From: Gammaproteobacteria bacterium
Lineage (GTDB): Bacteria > Pseudomonadota > Gammaproteobacteria > GCF-002020875
DNA length: 7,606 bases
NCBI GenBank assembly: GCA_018671205.1
Contig: JABHIC010000412.1
Location: 1 to 7,606 of the forward strand
Reading direction: 5' to 3'
A program made the position numbers and the translations under genes. This document shows, piece after piece, positions 5,060 to 7,606 of this stretch (the stretch's first letter is position 1; each line of letters begins with the position of its first letter). A model generated the notes under the pieces. It did no database searches. It saw only the letters and a program-made list of their open reading frames with translations, and had not been told where the DNA came from.

Positions 5060-5701
5060 ATGGAAAAGCCACTCACAATAGCGCTCTCAAAGGGGCGCAT
5101 CTATAAAGAGACCCTGCCTCTGCTTGAGGCTGCTGGAATTCGCCCGATAGATGACCCGGTTACCAGTCGCAAGCTGATTCTGGATACCAATCTGGACCAT
5201 GTGAAGGTGGTGGTGATTCGGGCCACAGATGTTCCCACCTTTGTCGAGCGCGGGGTGGCGGATCTTGGAGTGGCCGGTAAGGATGTGTTGATGGAGCATG
5301 GTGGAGAGAACCTCTATGAACCACTCGATCTACAGATTGCCAAATGCCGGATGATGACCGCGGGTGTGGTTGGGGCGGCTGAGCCACAGGGGCGGATGCG
5401 TATTGCTACCAAATATGTGAAATCAGCACAGGATTACTTTGTCTCACTGGGACAGCAGGTGGAGATCATCAAGCTTTACGGTGCGATGGAGCTGGCCCCG
5501 CTGGTGGGTCTGGCGGATCGCATTGTTGATCTGGTTGAGACCGGAAACACCCTCAAGGCCAATGGGCTGGAGCCACTGGAGGAGATTGCCCACATCAGCT
5601 CCCGGTTGGTGGTCAATAAGGCCGCAATGAAGATGAAGAGCCAGCAGGTCAAGGCATTGATCGAGCGTATGGCTAAGGCCGTAGAAAAACGTCAAGGATA
5701 G
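5060..5701 (+). CDS. hisG: ATP phosphoribosyltransferase, short-form catalytic subunit
   Basis: HisG condenses ATP with PRPP to give phosphoribosyl-ATP, the first and feedback-controlled step of histidine synthesis. At 213 residues it is the short form (HisG_S), lacking the C-terminal regulatory ACT-like domain of the roughly 299-residue E. coli enzyme. Such enzymes need the HisRS-like HisZ subunit for activity and histidine inhibition, and hisZ is not in this window. Visible family blocks are IALSKGRIYKETLPLL (7-22), ADLGVAGKDVLMEHGGENLYE (67-87, substrate-binding domain) and the PRPP-binding loop ETGNTLKANG (160-169) after LAPLVGLADRIVDLV. The ATG at 5060 gives the conserved N-terminus. It lacks a clear Shine-Dalgarno sequence, and TACAAT at 5048-5053 sits just ahead of it. 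hisD begins 5 bases after the stop, so translation of the two is probably coupled. The identification is very safe. Confidence 0.97.
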   Translation: MEKPLTIALSKGRIYKETLPLLEAAGIRPIDDPVTSRKLILDTNLDHVKVVVIRATDVPTFVERGVADLGVAGKDVLMEHGGENLYEPLDLQIAKCRMMTAGVVGAAEPQGRMRIATKYVKSAQDYFVSLGQQVEIIKLYGAMELAPLVGLADRIVDLVETGNTLKANGLEPLEEIAHISSRLVVNKAAMKMKSQQVKALIERMAKAVEKRQG

Positions 5702-5706
5702 TCACT

Positions 5707-7002
5707 ATGAGAAGATTGAATCGTGCGGACGCTGGCTTTCAGGCAGAGTTAGACCATCTGCTGGCGTGGGAGGGGGCCTCCAATGAACAGGTCAAGCAGA
5801 CCGTACGAGAGATTCTGGATGAGGTTCAGCAGCGGGGGGATGCCGCACTGATCGAATATACCAACCGTTTTGACCGTCTCTCTGCGGCGGATATGGGGGT
5901 GTTGACGTTGCCACAGGAGCAGCTCCAACAGGCGCTGGACAATCTGCCACAAGATCAGCGTCATGCGCTGGAGCTATCCGCAGAGCGGATACGTCTCTAC
6001 CATGATCACCAAAAAATGGAGTCATGGCGCTACACCGAGGCCGATGGAACCGTGCTGGGGCAGCAGGTTACCCCGCTGGATCGGGTCGGGCTCTATGTTC
6101 CCGGAGGTAAGGCGGCCTACCCCTCATCCGTACTAATGAATGCGATTCCGGCCAAGGTGGCGGGGGTCGAAGAGTTAATTATGGTGGTACCGACGCCCGA
6201 TGGGGTGGTCAATGAGCTGGTACTTGCCGCTGCCGCCATTGCTGGTGTAGATACGGTCTTTACTGTTGGTGGGGCGCAGGCTGTAGCGGCATTGGCCTAT
6301 GGCACCGAGACCATTTCACAGGTCGATAAAATTGTCGGCCCCGGTAATATCTATGTGGCGACCGCCAAGGGGATGGTATTTGGGGCTGTCGGGATTGATA
6401 TGATCGCCGGCCCCTCCGAGATCCTGGTGGTCTGTGATGGACAGACAGATCCCGACTGGATAGCGATGGATCTTTCCTCCCAGGCAGAGCATGACGAGGA
6501 TGCGCAGTCGATTCTGGTCTCTCCTGATCCCGCCTTCCTTGATGCAGTGGAGCAGAGTATTGACCGTCTGTTAGAGGGGATGGAACGTGCCGAGATTATC
6601 CGTACCGCACTGAGAGATCGTGGTGCCCTGATTCAGGTCGAGAGCCTGGAGCAGGCACTGGAGGTGACCAACGCCATCGCCCCGGAACATCTGGAGCTCT
6701 CGGTTGAGGATCCAGCGGCGCTGCTGCCAAAAATTCGTCATGCGGGAGCCATCTTTATGGGGCGCTACACCGCAGAGGCACTGGGGGACTACTGTGCCGG
6801 GCCGAACCATGTCTTACCCACCTCACGTACCGCCCGTTTCTCCTCACCGTTGGGAGTCTATGATTTTCAGAAGCGTTCCAGTCTGATTATGTGCTCCCCG
6901 GAGGGTGCCTCAGAGCTGGGCAAGACCGCCTCAATACTGGCACGAGGGGAGGGGCTGACCGCCCATGCACAGTCCGCAGAGTTCCGTATCAAGGATGTCT
7001 GA
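5707..7002 (+). CDS. hisD: Histidinol dehydrogenase
   Basis: HisD is a zinc-dependent homodimeric enzyme that oxidises L-histidinol through the aldehyde to L-histidine with two NAD+, the final two reactions of the pathway. The 431-residue product is close to the 434 of E. coli. All key residues can be placed: zinc ligands Q259 and H262 in SSQAEHDEDAQS, D361 in GDYCAGPNHVLPT and H420 in GLTAHAQSAEF, and the catalytic pair E327-H328 in IAPEHLEL. The glycine-rich GLYVPGGKAAYPSSVLMNAIPA (from 128) and VDKIVGPGNIYVATAK (206-221) segments are also typical. The start at 5707 is supported by AAGGA at 5694-5698, eight bases upstream and inside the end of hisG, which implies translational coupling. The stop is 30 bases before hisC. 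Nothing is truncated or unusual. Confidence 0.98.
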   Translation: MRRLNRADAGFQAELDHLLAWEGASNEQVKQTVREILDEVQQRGDAALIEYTNRFDRLSAADMGVLTLPQEQLQQALDNLPQDQRHALELSAERIRLYHDHQKMESWRYTEADGTVLGQQVTPLDRVGLYVPGGKAAYPSSVLMNAIPAKVAGVEELIMVVPTPDGVVNELVLAAAAIAGVDTVFTVGGAQAVAALAYGTETISQVDKIVGPGNIYVATAKGMVFGAVGIDMIAGPSEILVVCDGQTDPDWIAMDLSSQAEHDEDAQSILVSPDPAFLDAVEQSIDRLLEGMERAEIIRTALRDRGALIQVESLEQALEVTNAIAPEHLELSVEDPAALLPKIRHAGAIFMGRYTAEALGDYCAGPNHVLPTSRTARFSSPLGVYDFQKRSSLIMCSPEGASELGKTASILARGEGLTAHAQSAEFRIKDV

Positions 7003-7020
7003 GTGCGAGGATGGCTGGAT

Positions 7021-7026
7021 GAGGAG
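7021..7026 (+). promoter_or_regulatory. Shine-Dalgarno sequence that decides the hisC start
   Basis: GAGGAG lies six bases before the ATG at 7033, the best-matched ribosome site in the his cluster. It selects that ATG over an in-frame GTG at 7003, which directly abuts the hisD stop and would add ten residues not expected in HisC. Confidence 0.7.
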
Positions 7027-7032
7027 TCCAGA

Positions 7033-7606
7033 ATGAAGGATTGGATTCGACCCGAAATTCAGGCGCTCTCCGCCTACTCTATCCCCGCTCCAGGCGACTG
7101 GATCAAACTGGATGCGATGGAGAACCCCTACCACTGGCCGGAACCACTACAGCAGATGTGGCTGGAGTCACTCCCTTCCGTTGAACTCAACCGCTATCCA
7201 GACCCCGCTGCGCGGGAGCTGAGTGCGCTGTTGAGACAGGTTATGCGGGTTCCTGATGGGGCCGGAATGGTATTGGGGAATGGCTCGGATGAGCTGATCC
7301 AGCTGTTGATGATGAGTGTGGCTCAGCCGGGGCGCACCATCCTTGCGCCAGAACCCACCTTTGTGATGTACAAAATGATCGCCCAATTTACCGGCTTGGA
7401 GTATGTTGGGGTACCGCTGGCCGATGATTTTGAGCTCGATCTTGATGCGATGGTTGCGGCGATTGAGCAACACCAGCCGGTAGTCACTTTTCTGGCCTAC
7501 CCCAACAACCCGACCGGAAATCTTTTTGATCGTGTCGCTATTGAGAAGATACTGCAGATAGCCGAGGGTTTTGTGGTGGTTGATGAGGCCTACCATGTCT
7601 TTGCTG
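7033..7606 (+). CDS. hisC: Histidinol-phosphate aminotransferase, N-terminal part, cut by right window edge
   Basis: HisC is a PLP-dependent class I/II (fold type I) aminotransferase. It converts imidazole-acetol phosphate and glutamate to histidinol phosphate and 2-oxoglutarate, two enzymes upstream of HisD. The 191 complete codons start MKDWIRPEIQALSAY, and the LDAMENPY segment resembles the LNxNENP substrate-end motif of the family. PLP-site elements that can be read are GNGSDELI (82-89; phosphate and ring contacts), YPNNPTG (156-162; the cofactor asparagine) and VVDEAYHVF (182-190; D184 contacts the pyridine nitrogen and Y187 the ring oxygen). The Schiff-base lysine, normally around residue 210-230 in an SK-x-x-GLAG setting, is beyond the edge, as is the rest of a protein usually near 350-370 residues. 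The gap to hisD is 30 bases, so the same operon is likely. Confidence 0.95.
   Translation, partial: MKDWIRPEIQALSAYSIPAPGDWIKLDAMENPYHWPEPLQQMWLESLPSVELNRYPDPAARELSALLRQVMRVPDGAGMVLGNGSDELIQLLMMSVAQPGRTILAPEPTFVMYKMIAQFTGLEYVGVPLADDFELDLDAMVAAIEQHQPVVTFLAYPNNPTGNLFDRVAIEKILQIAEGFVVVDEAYHVFA

Noticed and set aside
7003..7032. GTG start for hisC directly after the hisD stop
   Set aside because: It is in frame, but its added residues VRGWLDEESR are not HisC-like, and the strong GAGGAG site lies inside this segment and points to the ATG at 7033.

Overview
The window looks like a piece of chromosome from a gammaproteobacterium. The ParC, HemA and RF1 sequences read like close relatives of the Escherichia coli and Pseudomonas proteins, with the same lengths and motifs, and hemA-prfA adjacency is the usual gammaproteobacterial arrangement. 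The short form of HisG argues against an enteric and fits groups such as Pseudomonas or the purple/sulfur-oxidising lineages. Placement below class level is a guess.

Layout: on the minus strand, reading leftward from about 2043, are hemA (glutamyl-tRNA reductase, complete) and prfA (release factor 1, cut by the left edge after about 220 residues). A roughly 300-base divergent region (2044-2345) separates them from plus-strand genes. It holds a plausible hemA promoter and a truncated PIN-domain (VapC-like) toxin remnant whose end overlaps the start of parC. parC (topoisomerase IV subunit A) is complete. After it comes a repeat-rich 100-base control region with a perfect TATAAT, then a small unrecognised gene for a membrane-anchored, coiled-coil-like protein of 93 residues. 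A strong hairpin then precedes hisG-hisD-hisC, the first, last and aminotransferase steps of histidine biosynthesis. hisC is cut by the right edge before its PLP lysine.

How the genes work together: hemA makes glutamate-1-semialdehyde, the first committed tetrapyrrole precursor, and prfA terminates translation at UAA/UAG. They are linked by position rather than by pathway. hisG and hisD are 5 bases apart and hisD and hisC 30 bases apart, each downstream gene with its own Shine-Dalgarno sequence, so they look like one operon. parC stands alone and its partner parE is not here.

Most of the window is ordinary core genome. The parts that deserve a second look are small: the PIN-domain relic against parC, the nested tandem and inverted repeats in front of the 93-residue gene, the 12-bp duplication inside that gene's membrane segment, the hisG leader, and a G-quadruplex-type motif between hemA and prfA. 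I saw no complete novel multi-gene system, CRISPR array, insertion sequence, tRNA or rRNA.
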